Assembly: GCA_963556195.1 (NCBI GenBank)
Contig: CAUVYP010000593.1
Coordinates: 124,001 to 188,000 of the forward strand
Direction: 5' to 3'
DNA from: Sepiola atlantica
Lineage: Eukaryota > Mollusca > Cephalopoda > Sepiida > Sepiolidae
Length of the DNA: 64,000 nucleotides
Shown: positions 39,035-53,143 of the stretch, in pieces
Position numbering within the stretch: the first letter of the stretch is position 1
Layout: the number at the start of each line of letters is the position of its first letter
Program-made: the position numbers and the translations under genes
Notes under the pieces: model-generated
What the model was told of the DNA's origin: nothing
What the model saw: only the letters and a program-made list of their open reading frames with translations
Databases searched by the model: none

Positions 39035-39777
39035 TTAGCGCGTTTTAAAGTTGATATCGCTTTTGTTTATAACTTCCACATTTATTCGCATTGTGCAAAG
39101 AAATTTTGCAGACAGTCTCGAATAGGCCTTTTCTACTGATGTACCAAGTCTCACAAGTGCAGCTCTTGTACTGCCGGAGATATGTCGATACAAACTGAAT
39201 ACGCAAAACATCAACAAAATTTAACGCGTTTTAAAGTTGATATCGCTTTTGTTTATAACTTCCACATTTATTCGAATTGTGCAACGAAACTTTGCAGACA
39301 GTCTCGAATAGGCCTTTTCTACTGAAGTACATGTTTCAGAAGTGCAGCTCTTGTACTGCCGGAGATATGTCGATACAAACTAAATACGCAAAACATCAAC
39401 AAAATTTAGCGCGTTTTAAAGTTGATATCGCTTTTGTTTATAACTTCCACATTTATTCGAATTGTGCAACGAAACTTTGCAGACAGTCTCGAATAGGCCT
39501 TTTCTACTGAAGTACCAAGTTTCAGAAGTGCAGCTCTTGTACTGCCGGAGATATTTCGATACAAACTGAATACGCAAAACATCAACAAAATGTCGCGCGT
39601 TTTAAAGTTGATATCGCTTTTGTTTATAACTTCCACATTTATTCGAATTGTGCAACGAAACTTTGCGGACAGTCTCGAATAGGCCTTTTCTACTGAAGTA
39701 CCAAGTTTAAGAAGTGCAGCTCTTGTACTGCCGGAGATATGTCGATACAAACTGAAAACGCAAAACATCAACAAAAT

Positions 39778-41078
39778 TTAGCGCGTTTTAAAGTTGATAT
39801 CGCTTTTGTTTATAACTTCCACATTTATTCGAATTGTGCAACGAAACTTTGCAGACAGTCGCGGTTACACATTTTCTACTGAAGTACCAAGTTTCAGAAG
39901 TGCAGCTCCTGTACTGCCGGAGATATGTCGATACAAACTGAATACGCAAAACATCAACAAAATTTAGCGCGTTTTAAAGTTGATATCGCTTTTGTTTATA
40001 ACTTCCACATTTATTCGAATTGTGCAACGAAACTTTGCAGACAGTCTCGAATAGGCATTTTCTACTGAAGTATTAAGTTTCAGAAGTGTAGCTCTTGTAC
40101 TGCCGGAGATATGTCGATACAAACTGAATACGCAAAACATCAACAAAATTTAGCGCGTTTTAAAGTTGATATCGCTTTTGTTTATAACTTCCGCATTTAT
40201 TCGAATTGTGCAACGAAACTTTGCAGACAGTCTCGAATAGGCCTTTTCTACTGATGTACCAAGTTTCACAAGTGCAGCTCTTGTACTGCCGGAGATATGT
40301 CGATACAAACTGAATACGCAAAACATCAACAAAATTTAACGCGTTTTAAAGTTGATATCGCTTTTGTTTATAACTTCCACATTTATTCGAATTGTGCAAC
40401 GAAACTTTGCAGACAGTCTCGAATAGGCCTTTTCTACTGAAGTACCAAGTTTCAGAAGTGCAGCTCTTGTACTGCCGGAGATATGTCGATACAAACTAAA
40501 TACGCAAAACATCAACAAAATTTAGCGCGTTTTAAAGTTGATATCGCTTTTGTTTATAACTTCCACATTTATTCGAATTGTGCAACGAAACTTTGCAGAC
40601 AGTCTCAAATAGGCCTCTTGTACTACAGTACCAAGTTTCAGAAGTGCAGCTCTTGTACTGCCTGAGATATGTCGATACAAACTGAATACGCACCACATCA
40701 ACAAAATTTAGCGCGTTTTAAAGTTGATATCGCTTTTGTTTATAACTTCCACATTTATTCGAATTGTGCAACGAAACTTTGCAGACAGTCGCAGAGACAC
40801 ATGTTCTACTGGAGTACCAAGTTTTAGAAGTGCAGCGTTTGTACTGCCGGAGATATGTCGATACAAACTGAATACGCAAAACATCAACAAAATTTAGCGC
40901 GTTTACAGTTGATATCGCTTTTGTTTATAACTTCCACATTTATTCGAATTGTGCAACGAAACTTTGCAGACAGTCTCGAATAGGCCTTTTCTACTGATAT
41001 ACCAAGTTTCAGAAGTGCAACTCTTGTACTGCCGGAGATATGTCGATACAAACTGAATACGCAAAACATCAACAAAAT
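39778..41078. repeat. 7-monomer tandem duplication, copy 1
   Basis: Order is T, AATAGGCATTTT, GATGTACC, ACTAAATACG, E, Z, 185-bp GCGTTTACAGTTG unit (1,301 bp). It differs from copy 2 at CTTCCGCATT (near 40192), GTTTTAGAAG with GCAGCGTTTG (40821-40841) and CTGATATACC (40995). The unit after the 185-bp unit is T again, rather than the B unit found in M1-M3, which marks the unequal-exchange junction. Confidence 0.85.
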
Positions 41079-42379
41079 TTAGCGCGTTTTAAAGTTGATA
41101 TCGCTTTTGTTTATAACTTCCACATTTATTCGAATTGTGCAACGAAACTTTGCAGACAGTCGCGGTTACACATTTTCTACTGAAGTACCAAGTTTCAGAA
41201 GTGCAGCTCCTGTACTGCCGGAGATATGTCGATACAAACTGAATACGCAAAACATCAACAAAATTTAGCGCGTTTTAAAGTTGATATCGCTTTTGTTTAT
41301 AACTTCCACATTTATTCGAATTGTGCAACGAAACTTTGCAGACAGTCTCGAATAGGCATTTTCTACTGAAGTATTAAGTTTCAGAAGTGTAGCTCTTGTA
41401 CTGCCGGAGATATGTCGATACAAACTGAATACGCAAAACATCAACAAAATTTAGCGCGTTTTAAAGTTGATATCGCTTTTGTTTATAACTTCCACATTTA
41501 TTCGAATTGTGCAACGAAACTTTGCAGACAGTCTCGAATAGGCCTTTTCTACTGATGTACCAAGTTTCACAAGTGCAGCTCTTGTACTGCCGGAGATATG
41601 TCGATACAAACTGAATACGCAAAACATCAACAAAATTTAACGCGTTTTAAAGTTGATATCGCTTTTGTTTATAACTTCCACATTTATTCGAATTGTGCAA
41701 CGAAACTTTGCAGACAGTCTCGAATAGGCCTTTTCTACTGAAGTACCAAGTTTCAGAAGTGCAGCTCTTGTACTGCCGGAGATATGTCGATACAAACTAA
41801 ATACGCAAAACATCAACAAAATTTAGCGCGTTTTAAAGTTGATATCGCTTTTGTTTATAACTTCCACATTTATTCGAATTGTGCAACGAAACTTTGCAGA
41901 CAGTCTCAAATAGGCCTCTTGTACTACAGTACCAAGTTTCAGAAGTGCAGCTCTTGTACTGCCTGAGATATGTCGATACAAACTGAATACGCACCACATC
42001 AACAAAATTTAGCGCGTTTTAAAGTTGATATCGCTTTTGTTTATAACTTCCACATTTATTCGAATTGTGCAACGAAACTTTGCAGACAGTCGCAGAGACA
42101 CATGTTCTACTGGAGTACCAAGTTTCAGAAGTGCAGCTTTTGTACTGCCGGAGATATGTCGATACAAACTGAATACGCAAAACATCAACAAAATTTAGCG
42201 CGTTTACAGTTGATATCCCTTTTGTTTATAACTTCCACATTTATTCGAATTGTGCAACGAAACTTTGCAGACAGTCTCGAATAGGCCTTTTCTACTGAAG
42301 TACCAAGTTTCAGAAGTGCAACTCTTGTACTGCCGGAGATATGTCGATACAAACTGAATACGCAAAACATCAACAAAAT
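41079..42379. repeat. 7-monomer tandem duplication, copy 2
   Basis: Same seven units as 39778-41078 at an offset of 1,301 bp (7 x 186 minus the shared deletion). Private state GATATCCCTTTTG occurs at about 42212-42224. It is followed by the normal B unit (GCGGAGAAACA), so this copy keeps the original right-hand neighbour. Confidence 0.85.
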
Positions 42380-43843
42380 TTAGCGCGTTTTAAAGTTGAT
42401 ATCGCTTTTGTTTATAACTTCCACATTTATTCGAATTGTGCAACGAAACTTTGCAGACAGTCGCGGAGAAACATTTTCTACTGAAGTACCAAGTTTCAGA
42501 AGTGCAGCTCTTGTACTGCCGGAGATATGTCGATACAAACTGAATACGCAAAACATCAACAAAATTTAGCGTGTTTTAAAGTTGATATCGCTTTTGTTTA
42601 TAACTTCCACATTTATTCGAATTGTGCAACGAAACTTTGCAGACAGTCTCGAATAGGCCTTTTCTACTGAAGTACTAAGTTTCAGAAGTGCAGCTCTTGT
42701 ACTGCCGGAGATATGTCGATACAAACTGAATACGCAAAACATCAACAAAATTTAGCGCGTTTTAAAGTTGATATCGCTTTTGTTTATAACTTCCACATTT
42801 ATTCGAATTGTGCAACGAAACTTTGCAGACAGTCTCAAATAGGCCTTTTCTACTGAAGTACCAAGTTTCAGAAGTGCAGCTCTTGTACTGCCGCAGATAT
42901 GTCGATACAAACTGAATACGCAAAACATCAACAAAATTTAGCGCGTTTTAAAGTTGATATCGCTTTTGTTTATAACTTCCACATTTATACGAATTGTGCA
43001 ACGAAACTTTGCAGACAGTCTCAAATAGGCCTTTTCTACTGAAGTACCAAGTTTCAGAAGTGCAGCTCTTGTACTGCCGGAGATATGTCGATACAAACTG
43101 AATACGCAAAACATCAACACAATTTCGCGCGTTTTAAAGTTGATATCGCTTTTGTTTATAACTTCCACATTTATTCGAATTGTGCAACGAAACTTTGCAG
43201 ACAGTCTCGAATAGGCCTTTTCTACTGAAGTACCAAGTTTCAGAAGTGCAGCTCTTGTACTGCCGGAGATATGTCGATACAAACTGAATACGCAAAACAT
43301 CAACAAAATTTAGCGCGTTTTAAAGTTGATATCGCTTTTGTTTATAACTTCCACATTTATTCGAATTGTGCAACGAAACTTTGCAGACAGTCGCGGTTTC
43401 ACATTTTCTACTGAAGTACCAAGTTTCAGAAGTGCAGCTCTTGTACTGCCGGAGATATGTCGATACAAACTGAATACGCAAAACATCAACAAAATTTAGC
43501 GCGTTTTAAAGTTGATATCGCTTTTGTTTATAACTTCCACATTTATTCGAATTGTGCAACGAAACTTTGCAGAGAGTCGCGGACACACGTTTTCTACTGA
43601 AGTACCAAGTTTCAGAAGTGCAGCTCTTGTACTGCCGGAGATATGTCGATACAAACTGAATACGCAAAACATCAACAAAATTTAGCGCGTTTTAAAGTTG
43701 ATATCGCTTTTGTTTATAACTTCCACATTTATTCGAATTGTGCAACGAAACTTTTCAGGCAGTCTTGAATAGGCCTTTTCTACTGAAGTACGAAGTTTCA
43801 GAAGTGCAGCTCTTGTACTGCCGGAGATATGTCGATACAAACT

Positions 43844-46800
43844 GAATACGCAAAACATCAACAAAATTTAGCGCGTTTTAAAGTTGATATCGCTTTTGTT
43901 TATAACTTCCACATTTATTCGAATTGTGCTACGAAACTTTGCAGAGAGTCGCGGACACACGTTTTCTACTGAAGTACCAAGTTTAAGAAGTGCAGCTCTT
44001 GTACTGCCGGAGATCTTTCGATACTAACTGAATACGCAAAACATCAACAAAATTTAGCGCGTTTTAAAGTTGATATCGCTTTTGTTGATAACTTCCACAT
44101 TTATACGAATTGTGCAACGAAACTTTGCAGAGAGTCGCGGGGACACGTTTTCTACTGAAGTACCAAGTTTCAGAAGTGCAGCTCTTTTACCGCCGGAGAT
44201 ATGTCGATACAAACTGAATACGCAAAACATCAACAAAATTTAGCGCGTTTTAAAGTTGATATCGCTTTTGTTTATAACTTCCACATTTATTCGAATTGTG
44301 CAACGAAACTTTGCAGAGAGTCGCGGGGACACGTTTTCTACTGAAGTACCAAGTTTCAGAAGTGCAGCTCTTGTACTGCCGGAGATATGTCGATACAAAC
44401 TGAATACGCAAAACATCAACAAAATTTAGCGCGTTTTAAAGTTGATATCGCTTTTGTTTATAACTTCCACATTTATTCGAATTGTGCAACGAAACTTTGC
44501 CGACAGTCTTGAATAGGCCTTTTCTACTGAAGTGCCAAGTTTCAGAAGTGCAGCTCTTGTACTGCCGGAGATATGTCGATACAAACTGAATACGCAAAAC
44601 ATCAACAAAATTTAGCGCGTTTTAAAGTTGATATCGCTTTTGTTTATAACTTCCACATTTATTCGAATTGTGCAACGAAACTTTGCAGAGAGTCGCGGGG
44701 ACACATTTTCTACTGAAGTACCAAGTTTCAGAAGTGCAGCTCTTGTACTGCCGGAGATATGTCGATACAAACTGAATACGCAAAACATCAACAAAATTTA
44801 GCGCGTTTTAAAGTTGATATCGCTTTTGTTTATAACTTCCACATTTATTCGAATTGTGCAACGAAACTTTGCAGAGAGTCGCGGGGACACGTTTTCTACT
44901 GAAGTACCAAGTTTCAGAAGTGCAGCTCTTGTACTGCCGGAGATATGTCGATACAAACTGAATACGCAAAACATCAACAAAATTTAGCGCGTTTTAAAGT
45001 TGATATCGCTTTTGTTTATAACTTCCACATTTATTCGAATTGTGCAACGAAACTTTGCAGAGAGTCGCGGGGACACGTTTTCTACTGAAGTACCAAGTTT
45101 CAGAAGCGCAGCTCTTGTACTGCCGGAGATATGTCGATACAAACTGAATACGCAAAACATCAACAAAATTTAGCGCGTTTTAAAGTTGATATCGCTTTTG
45201 TTTATAACTTCCACATTTATACGAATTGTGCAACGAAACTTTGCAGACAGTCTCAAATAGGCCTTTTCTACTGAAGTACCAAGTTTCAGAAGTGCAGCTC
45301 TTGTACTGCCGGAGATATGTCGATACAAACTCAATACGCAAAACATCAACACAATTTCGCGCGTTTTAAAGTTGATATCGCTTTTGTTTATAACTTCCAC
45401 ATTTATTCGAATTGTGCAACGAAACTTTGCAGACAGTCTCGAATAGGCCTTTTCTACTGAAGTACCAAGTTTCAGAAGTGCAGCTCTTGTACTGCCGGAG
45501 ATATGTCGATACAAACTGAATACGCAAAACATCAACAAAATTTAGCGCGTTTTAAAGTTGATATCGCTTTTGTTTATAACTTCCACATTTATTCGAATTG
45601 TGCAACGAAACTTTGCAGACAGTCGCGGTTTCACATTTTCTACTGAAGTACCAAGTTTCAGAAGTGTAGCTCTTGTACTGTGTGAGATATGTCGATACAA
45701 ACTGAATACGCAAAACATCAACAAAATTTAGCGCGTTTTAAAGTTGATATCGCTTTTGTTTATAACTTCCACATTTATTCGAATTGTGCAACGAAACTTT
45801 GCAGAGAGTCGCGGACACACGTTTTCTACTGAAGTACCAAGTTTCAGAAGTGCAGCTCTTGTACTGTCGGAGATATGTCGATACAAACTGAATACGCAAA
45901 ACATCAACAAAATTTAGCGCGTTTTAAAGTTGATATCGCTTTTGTTTATAACTTCCACATTTATTCGAATTGTGCAACGAAACTTTTCAGGCAGTCTTGA
46001 ATAGGCCTTTTCTACTGAAGTACGAAGTTTCAGACGTGCAGCTCTTGTACTGCCGGAGATATGTCGATACAAACTGAATACGCAAAACATCAACAAAATT
46101 TAGCGCGTTTTAAAGTTGATATCGCTTTTGTTTATAACTTCCACATTTATTCGAATTGTGCTACGAAACTTTGCAGAGAGTCGCGGACACACGTTTTCTA
46201 CTGAAGTACCAAGTTTAAGAAGTGCAGCTCTTGTACTGCCGGAGATATTTCGATACAAACTGAATACGCAAAACATCAACAAAATTTAGCGCGTTTTAAA
46301 GTTGATATCGCTTTTGTTGATAACTTCCACATTTATTCGAATTGTGCAACGAAACTTTGCAGAGAGTCGCGGGGACACGTTTTCTACTGAAGTACCAAGT
46401 TTCAGAAGTGCAGCTCTTGTACCGCTGGAGATATGTCGATACAAACTGAATACGCAAAACATCAACAAAATTTAGCGCGTTTTAAAGTTGATATCGCTTT
46501 TGTTTATAACTTCCACATTTATTCGAATTGTGCAACGAAACTTTGCAGAGAGTCGCGGGGACACGTTTTCTACTGAAGTACCAAGTTTCAGAAGTGCAGC
46601 TCTTGTACTGCCGGAGATATGTCGATACAAACTTAATACGCAAAACATCAACAAAATTTAGCGCGTTTTAAAGTTGATATCGCTTTTGTTTATAACTTCA
46701 TCATTTATTCGAATTGTGCACCGAAACTTTGCCGACAGTCTTGAATAGGCCTTTTCCACTGAAGTGCCAAGTTTCAGAAGTGCAGCTCTTGTACTGCCGG

Positions 46801-48493
46801 AGATATGTCGATACAAACTGAATACGCAAAACATCAACAAAATTTAGCGCGTTTTAAAGTTGATATCGCTTTTGTTTATAACTTCCACATTTATTCGAAT
46901 TGTGCAACGAAACTTTGCAGAGAGTCGCGGGGACACGTTTTCTACTGAAGTACCAAGTTTCAGAAGTGCAGCTCTTGTACTGCCGGAGATATGTCGATAC
47001 AAACTGAATACGCAAAACATCAACAAAATTTAGCGCGTTTTAAAGTTGATATCGCTTTTGTTTATAACTTCCACATTTATTCGAATTGTGCAACGAAACT
47101 TTGCAGAGAGTCGCGGGGACACGTTTTCTACTGAAGTACCAAGTTTCAGAAGTGCAGCTCTTGTACTGCCGGAGATATGTCGATACAAACTGAATACGCA
47201 AAACATCAACAAAATTTAGCGCGTTTTAAAGTTGATATCGCTTTTGTTTATAACTTCCACATTTATTCGAATTGTGCAACGAAACTTTGCCGACAGTCTT
47301 GAATAGGCCTTTTCTACTGAAGTACCAAGTTTCAGAAGTGCAGCTCTTGTACTGCCGGAGATATGTCGATACAAACTGAATACGCAAAACATCAACAAAA
47401 TTTAGCGCGTTTTAAAGTTGATATCGCTTTTGTTTATAACTTCCACATTTATTCGAATTGTGCAACGAAACTTTGCAGAGAGTCGCGGACACACGTTTTC
47501 TACTGAAGTACCAAGTTTCAGATGTGCAGCTCTTGTACTGCCGGAGATATGTCGATACAATCTGAATACGCAACACATCAACAAAATTTAGCGCGTTTTA
47601 AAGTTGATATCGCTTTTGTTTATAACTTCCACATTTATTCGAATTGTGCAACGAAACTTTGCAGAGAGTCGCGAAGACACGTTTTCTACTGAAGTACCAA
47701 GTTTCAAAAGTGCAGCTCTTGTACTGCCGGAGATATGTCGATACAAACTGAATACGCTAAACATCAACAAAATTTAGCGCGTTTGAAAGTTGATATCGCT
47801 TTTGTTTATAACTTCCACATTTATTCGAATTGTGCAACGAAACTTTGTAGACAGTCTTGAATAGGCCTTTTCTACTGAAGTACTAAGTTTCAGAAGTGCA
47901 GCTCTTGTACTGCCGGAGATATGTCGATACAAACTGAATACGCAAATCATCAACAAAATTTAGCGCGTTTTAAAGTTGATATCGCTTTTGTTTATAACTT
48001 CCACATTTATTCGAATTGTGCAACGAAACTTTGCCGACAGTCTCGAATAGGCCTTTTCTACTGAAGTACCAAGTTTCAGAAGTGCAGCTCTTGTACTGCC
48101 GGAGATATGTCGATACAAACTGAATACGCAAAACATCAACAAAATTTAGCGCGTTTTAAAGTTGATATCGCTTTTGTTTATAACTTCCACATTTATTCGA
48201 ATTGTGCAACGAAACTTTGCAGAGAGTCGCGGGGACACGTTTTCTACTGAAGTACCAAGTTTCAAAAGATCAGCTCTTGTACTGCCGGAGATATGTCGAT
48301 ACAAACTGAATACGCAAAACATCAACAAAATTTAGCGCGTTTTAAAGTTGATATCGCTTTTGTTTATAACTTCCACATTTATTCGAATTGTGCAACGAAA
48401 CTTTGCAGACAGTCTCGAATAGGCCTTTTCTACTGAAGTACTAAGTTTCAGAAGTGCAGCTCTTGTACTGCCGGAGATATGTCGATACAAACT
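43844..48493. repeat. 25-monomer recent tandem duplication, copy 1 (4,650 bp)
   Basis: The 4,650 bp here are repeated immediately downstream. I compared about twenty private sites and found no difference: AGATCTTTCGATACTAAC, CTCTTTTACCGCC, AAGTGCCAAG, CTGTGTGAGATATG, CAGACGTGCAG, ACCGCTGGAG, AACTTAATACG, TTCATCATTT with TGCACCGAAAC, CAATCTGAATACG, GCGAAGACACG and CAAAAGATCAGC among them. The copy starts in the tail of the TTTTCAGGCAG unit of M4 and runs into the superblock B tail. Confidence 0.95.
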
Positions 48494-51400
48494 GAATACG
48501 CAAAACATCAACAAAATTTAGCGCGTTTTAAAGTTGATATCGCTTTTGTTTATAACTTCCACATTTATTCGAATTGTGCTACGAAACTTTGCAGAGAGTC
48601 GCGGACACACGTTTTCTACTGAAGTACCAAGTTTAAGAAGTGCAGCTCTTGTACTGCCGGAGATCTTTCGATACTAACTGAATACGCAAAACATCAACAA
48701 AATTTAGCGCGTTTTAAAGTTGATATCGCTTTTGTTGATAACTTCCACATTTATACGAATTGTGCAACGAAACTTTGCAGAGAGTCGCGGGGACACGTTT
48801 TCTACTGAAGTACCAAGTTTCAGAAGTGCAGCTCTTTTACCGCCGGAGATATGTCGATACAAACTGAATACGCAAAACATCAACAAAATTTAGCGCGTTT
48901 TAAAGTTGATATCGCTTTTGTTTATAACTTCCACATTTATTCGAATTGTGCAACGAAACTTTGCAGAGAGTCGCGGGGACACGTTTTCTACTGAAGTACC
49001 AAGTTTCAGAAGTGCAGCTCTTGTACTGCCGGAGATATGTCGATACAAACTGAATACGCAAAACATCAACAAAATTTAGCGCGTTTTAAAGTTGATATCG
49101 CTTTTGTTTATAACTTCCACATTTATTCGAATTGTGCAACGAAACTTTGCCGACAGTCTTGAATAGGCCTTTTCTACTGAAGTGCCAAGTTTCAGAAGTG
49201 CAGCTCTTGTACTGCCGGAGATATGTCGATACAAACTGAATACGCAAAACATCAACAAAATTTAGCGCGTTTTAAAGTTGATATCGCTTTTGTTTATAAC
49301 TTCCACATTTATTCGAATTGTGCAACGAAACTTTGCAGAGAGTCGCGGGGACACATTTTCTACTGAAGTACCAAGTTTCAGAAGTGCAGCTCTTGTACTG
49401 CCGGAGATATGTCGATACAAACTGAATACGCAAAACATCAACAAAATTTAGCGCGTTTTAAAGTTGATATCGCTTTTGTTTATAACTTCCACATTTATTC
49501 GAATTGTGCAACGAAACTTTGCAGAGAGTCGCGGGGACACGTTTTCTACTGAAGTACCAAGTTTCAGAAGTGCAGCTCTTGTACTGCCGGAGATATGTCG
49601 ATACAAACTGAATACGCAAAACATCAACAAAATTTAGCGCGTTTTAAAGTTGATATCGCTTTTGTTTATAACTTCCACATTTATTCGAATTGTGCAACGA
49701 AACTTTGCAGAGAGTCGCGGGGACACGTTTTCTACTGAAGTACCAAGTTTCAGAAGCGCAGCTCTTGTACTGCCGGAGATATGTCGATACAAACTGAATA
49801 CGCAAAACATCAACAAAATTTAGCGCGTTTTAAAGTTGATATCGCTTTTGTTTATAACTTCCACATTTATACGAATTGTGCAACGAAACTTTGCAGACAG
49901 TCTCAAATAGGCCTTTTCTACTGAAGTACCAAGTTTCAGAAGTGCAGCTCTTGTACTGCCGGAGATATGTCGATACAAACTCAATACGCAAAACATCAAC
50001 ACAATTTCGCGCGTTTTAAAGTTGATATCGCTTTTGTTTATAACTTCCACATTTATTCGAATTGTGCAACGAAACTTTGCAGACAGTCTCGAATAGGCCT
50101 TTTCTACTGAAGTACCAAGTTTCAGAAGTGCAGCTCTTGTACTGCCGGAGATATGTCGATACAAACTGAATACGCAAAACATCAACAAAATTTAGCGCGT
50201 TTTAAAGTTGATATCGCTTTTGTTTATAACTTCCACATTTATTCGAATTGTGCAACGAAACTTTGCAGACAGTCGCGGTTTCACATTTTCTACTGAAGTA
50301 CCAAGTTTCAGAAGTGTAGCTCTTGTACTGTGTGAGATATGTCGATACAAACTGAATACGCAAAACATCAACAAAATTTAGCGCGTTTTAAAGTTGATAT
50401 CGCTTTTGTTTATAACTTCCACATTTATTCGAATTGTGCAACGAAACTTTGCAGAGAGTCGCGGACACACGTTTTCTACTGAAGTACCAAGTTTCAGAAG
50501 TGCAGCTCTTGTACTGTCGGAGATATGTCGATACAAACTGAATACGCAAAACATCAACAAAATTTAGCGCGTTTTAAAGTTGATATCGCTTTTGTTTATA
50601 ACTTCCACATTTATTCGAATTGTGCAACGAAACTTTTCAGGCAGTCTTGAATAGGCCTTTTCTACTGAAGTACGAAGTTTCAGACGTGCAGCTCTTGTAC
50701 TGCCGGAGATATGTCGATACAAACTGAATACGCAAAACATCAACAAAATTTAGCGCGTTTTAAAGTTGATATCGCTTTTGTTTATAACTTCCACATTTAT
50801 TCGAATTGTGCTACGAAACTTTGCAGAGAGTCGCGGACACACGTTTTCTACTGAAGTACCAAGTTTAAGAAGTGCAGCTCTTGTACTGCCGGAGATATTT
50901 CGATACAAACTGAATACGCAAAACATCAACAAAATTTAGCGCGTTTTAAAGTTGATATCGCTTTTGTTGATAACTTCCACATTTATTCGAATTGTGCAAC
51001 GAAACTTTGCAGAGAGTCGCGGGGACACGTTTTCTACTGAAGTACCAAGTTTCAGAAGTGCAGCTCTTGTACCGCTGGAGATATGTCGATACAAACTGAA
51101 TACGCAAAACATCAACAAAATTTAGCGCGTTTTAAAGTTGATATCGCTTTTGTTTATAACTTCCACATTTATTCGAATTGTGCAACGAAACTTTGCAGAG
51201 AGTCGCGGGGACACGTTTTCTACTGAAGTACCAAGTTTCAGAAGTGCAGCTCTTGTACTGCCGGAGATATGTCGATACAAACTTAATACGCAAAACATCA
51301 ACAAAATTTAGCGCGTTTTAAAGTTGATATCGCTTTTGTTTATAACTTCATCATTTATTCGAATTGTGCACCGAAACTTTGCCGACAGTCTTGAATAGGC

Positions 51401-53143
51401 CTTTTCCACTGAAGTGCCAAGTTTCAGAAGTGCAGCTCTTGTACTGCCGGAGATATGTCGATACAAACTGAATACGCAAAACATCAACAAAATTTAGCGC
51501 GTTTTAAAGTTGATATCGCTTTTGTTTATAACTTCCACATTTATTCGAATTGTGCAACGAAACTTTGCAGAGAGTCGCGGGGACACGTTTTCTACTGAAG
51601 TACCAAGTTTCAGAAGTGCAGCTCTTGTACTGCCGGAGATATGTCGATACAAACTGAATACGCAAAACATCAACAAAATTTAGCGCGTTTTAAAGTTGAT
51701 ATCGCTTTTGTTTATAACTTCCACATTTATTCGAATTGTGCAACGAAACTTTGCAGAGAGTCGCGGGGACACGTTTTCTACTGAAGTACCAAGTTTCAGA
51801 AGTGCAGCTCTTGTACTGCCGGAGATATGTCGATACAAACTGAATACGCAAAACATCAACAAAATTTAGCGCGTTTTAAAGTTGATATCGCTTTTGTTTA
51901 TAACTTCCACATTTATTCGAATTGTGCAACGAAACTTTGCCGACAGTCTTGAATAGGCCTTTTCTACTGAAGTACCAAGTTTCAGAAGTGCAGCTCTTGT
52001 ACTGCCGGAGATATGTCGATACAAACTGAATACGCAAAACATCAACAAAATTTAGCGCGTTTTAAAGTTGATATCGCTTTTGTTTATAACTTCCACATTT
52101 ATTCGAATTGTGCAACGAAACTTTGCAGAGAGTCGCGGACACACGTTTTCTACTGAAGTACCAAGTTTCAGATGTGCAGCTCTTGTACTGCCGGAGATAT
52201 GTCGATACAATCTGAATACGCAACACATCAACAAAATTTAGCGCGTTTTAAAGTTGATATCGCTTTTGTTTATAACTTCCACATTTATTCGAATTGTGCA
52301 ACGAAACTTTGCAGAGAGTCGCGAAGACACGTTTTCTACTGAAGTACCAAGTTTCAAAAGTGCAGCTCTTGTACTGCCGGAGATATGTCGATACAAACTG
52401 AATACGCTAAACATCAACAAAATTTAGCGCGTTTGAAAGTTGATATCGCTTTTGTTTATAACTTCCACATTTATTCGAATTGTGCAACGAAACTTTGTAG
52501 ACAGTCTTGAATAGGCCTTTTCTACTGAAGTACTAAGTTTCAGAAGTGCAGCTCTTGTACTGCCGGAGATATGTCGATACAAACTGAATACGCAAATCAT
52601 CAACAAAATTTAGCGCGTTTTAAAGTTGATATCGCTTTTGTTTATAACTTCCACATTTATTCGAATTGTGCAACGAAACTTTGCCGACAGTCTCGAATAG
52701 GCCTTTTCTACTGAAGTACCAAGTTTCAGAAGTGCAGCTCTTGTACTGCCGGAGATATGTCGATACAAACTGAATACGCAAAACATCAACAAAATTTAGC
52801 GCGTTTTAAAGTTGATATCGCTTTTGTTTATAACTTCCACATTTATTCGAATTGTGCAACGAAACTTTGCAGAGAGTCGCGGGGACACGTTTTCTACTGA
52901 AGTACCAAGTTTCAAAAGATCAGCTCTTGTACTGCCGGAGATATGTCGATACAAACTGAATACGCAAAACATCAACAAAATTTAGCGCGTTTTAAAGTTG
53001 ATATCGCTTTTGTTTATAACTTCCACATTTATTCGAATTGTGCAACGAAACTTTGCAGACAGTCTCGAATAGGCCTTTTCTACTGAAGTACTAAGTTTCA
53101 GAAGTGCAGCTCTTGTACTGCCGGAGATATGTCGATACAAACT
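48494..53143. repeat. 25-monomer recent tandem duplication, copy 2 (4,650 bp)
   Basis: Second copy of 43844-48493. The copies stop matching at their right ends: 48494 is G where 53144 is A (ACTAAATACG), and 48503 is A where 53153 is G (CAAGACATC). On the other side, the unit preceding copy 1 has TACGAAG where the unit preceding copy 2 has TACTAAG (48442). The exchange therefore fell between 48443 and 48493, within a stretch identical in both parent units. Confidence 0.95.

Larger units (their letters stand above)
39035..44425. repeat. Higher-order module M4 (22 + 7 monomers)
   Basis: Fourth copy of the module, starting again with GCATTGTGCAAAG. It equals the M2 layout plus an internal tandem duplication of seven units. 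The second unit has a one-base deletion (GAAGTACATGTTTCAG near 39325-39340). The GTGCTACGAAAC unit near the end has AGATCTTTCGATACTAAC, and the TTTGTTGATAAC unit has TTATACG and CTCTTTTACCGCC; these are the same states that seed the later 25-monomer duplication. Confidence 0.85.

Noticed and set aside
43844..53143. 25-monomer duplication as an assembly artefact
   Set aside because: It cannot be excluded from sequence alone. However, the two copies have different right-hand ends and the breakpoint lies at matching monomer phase, which is what a biological exchange would leave. Reported with long-read verification as the check.
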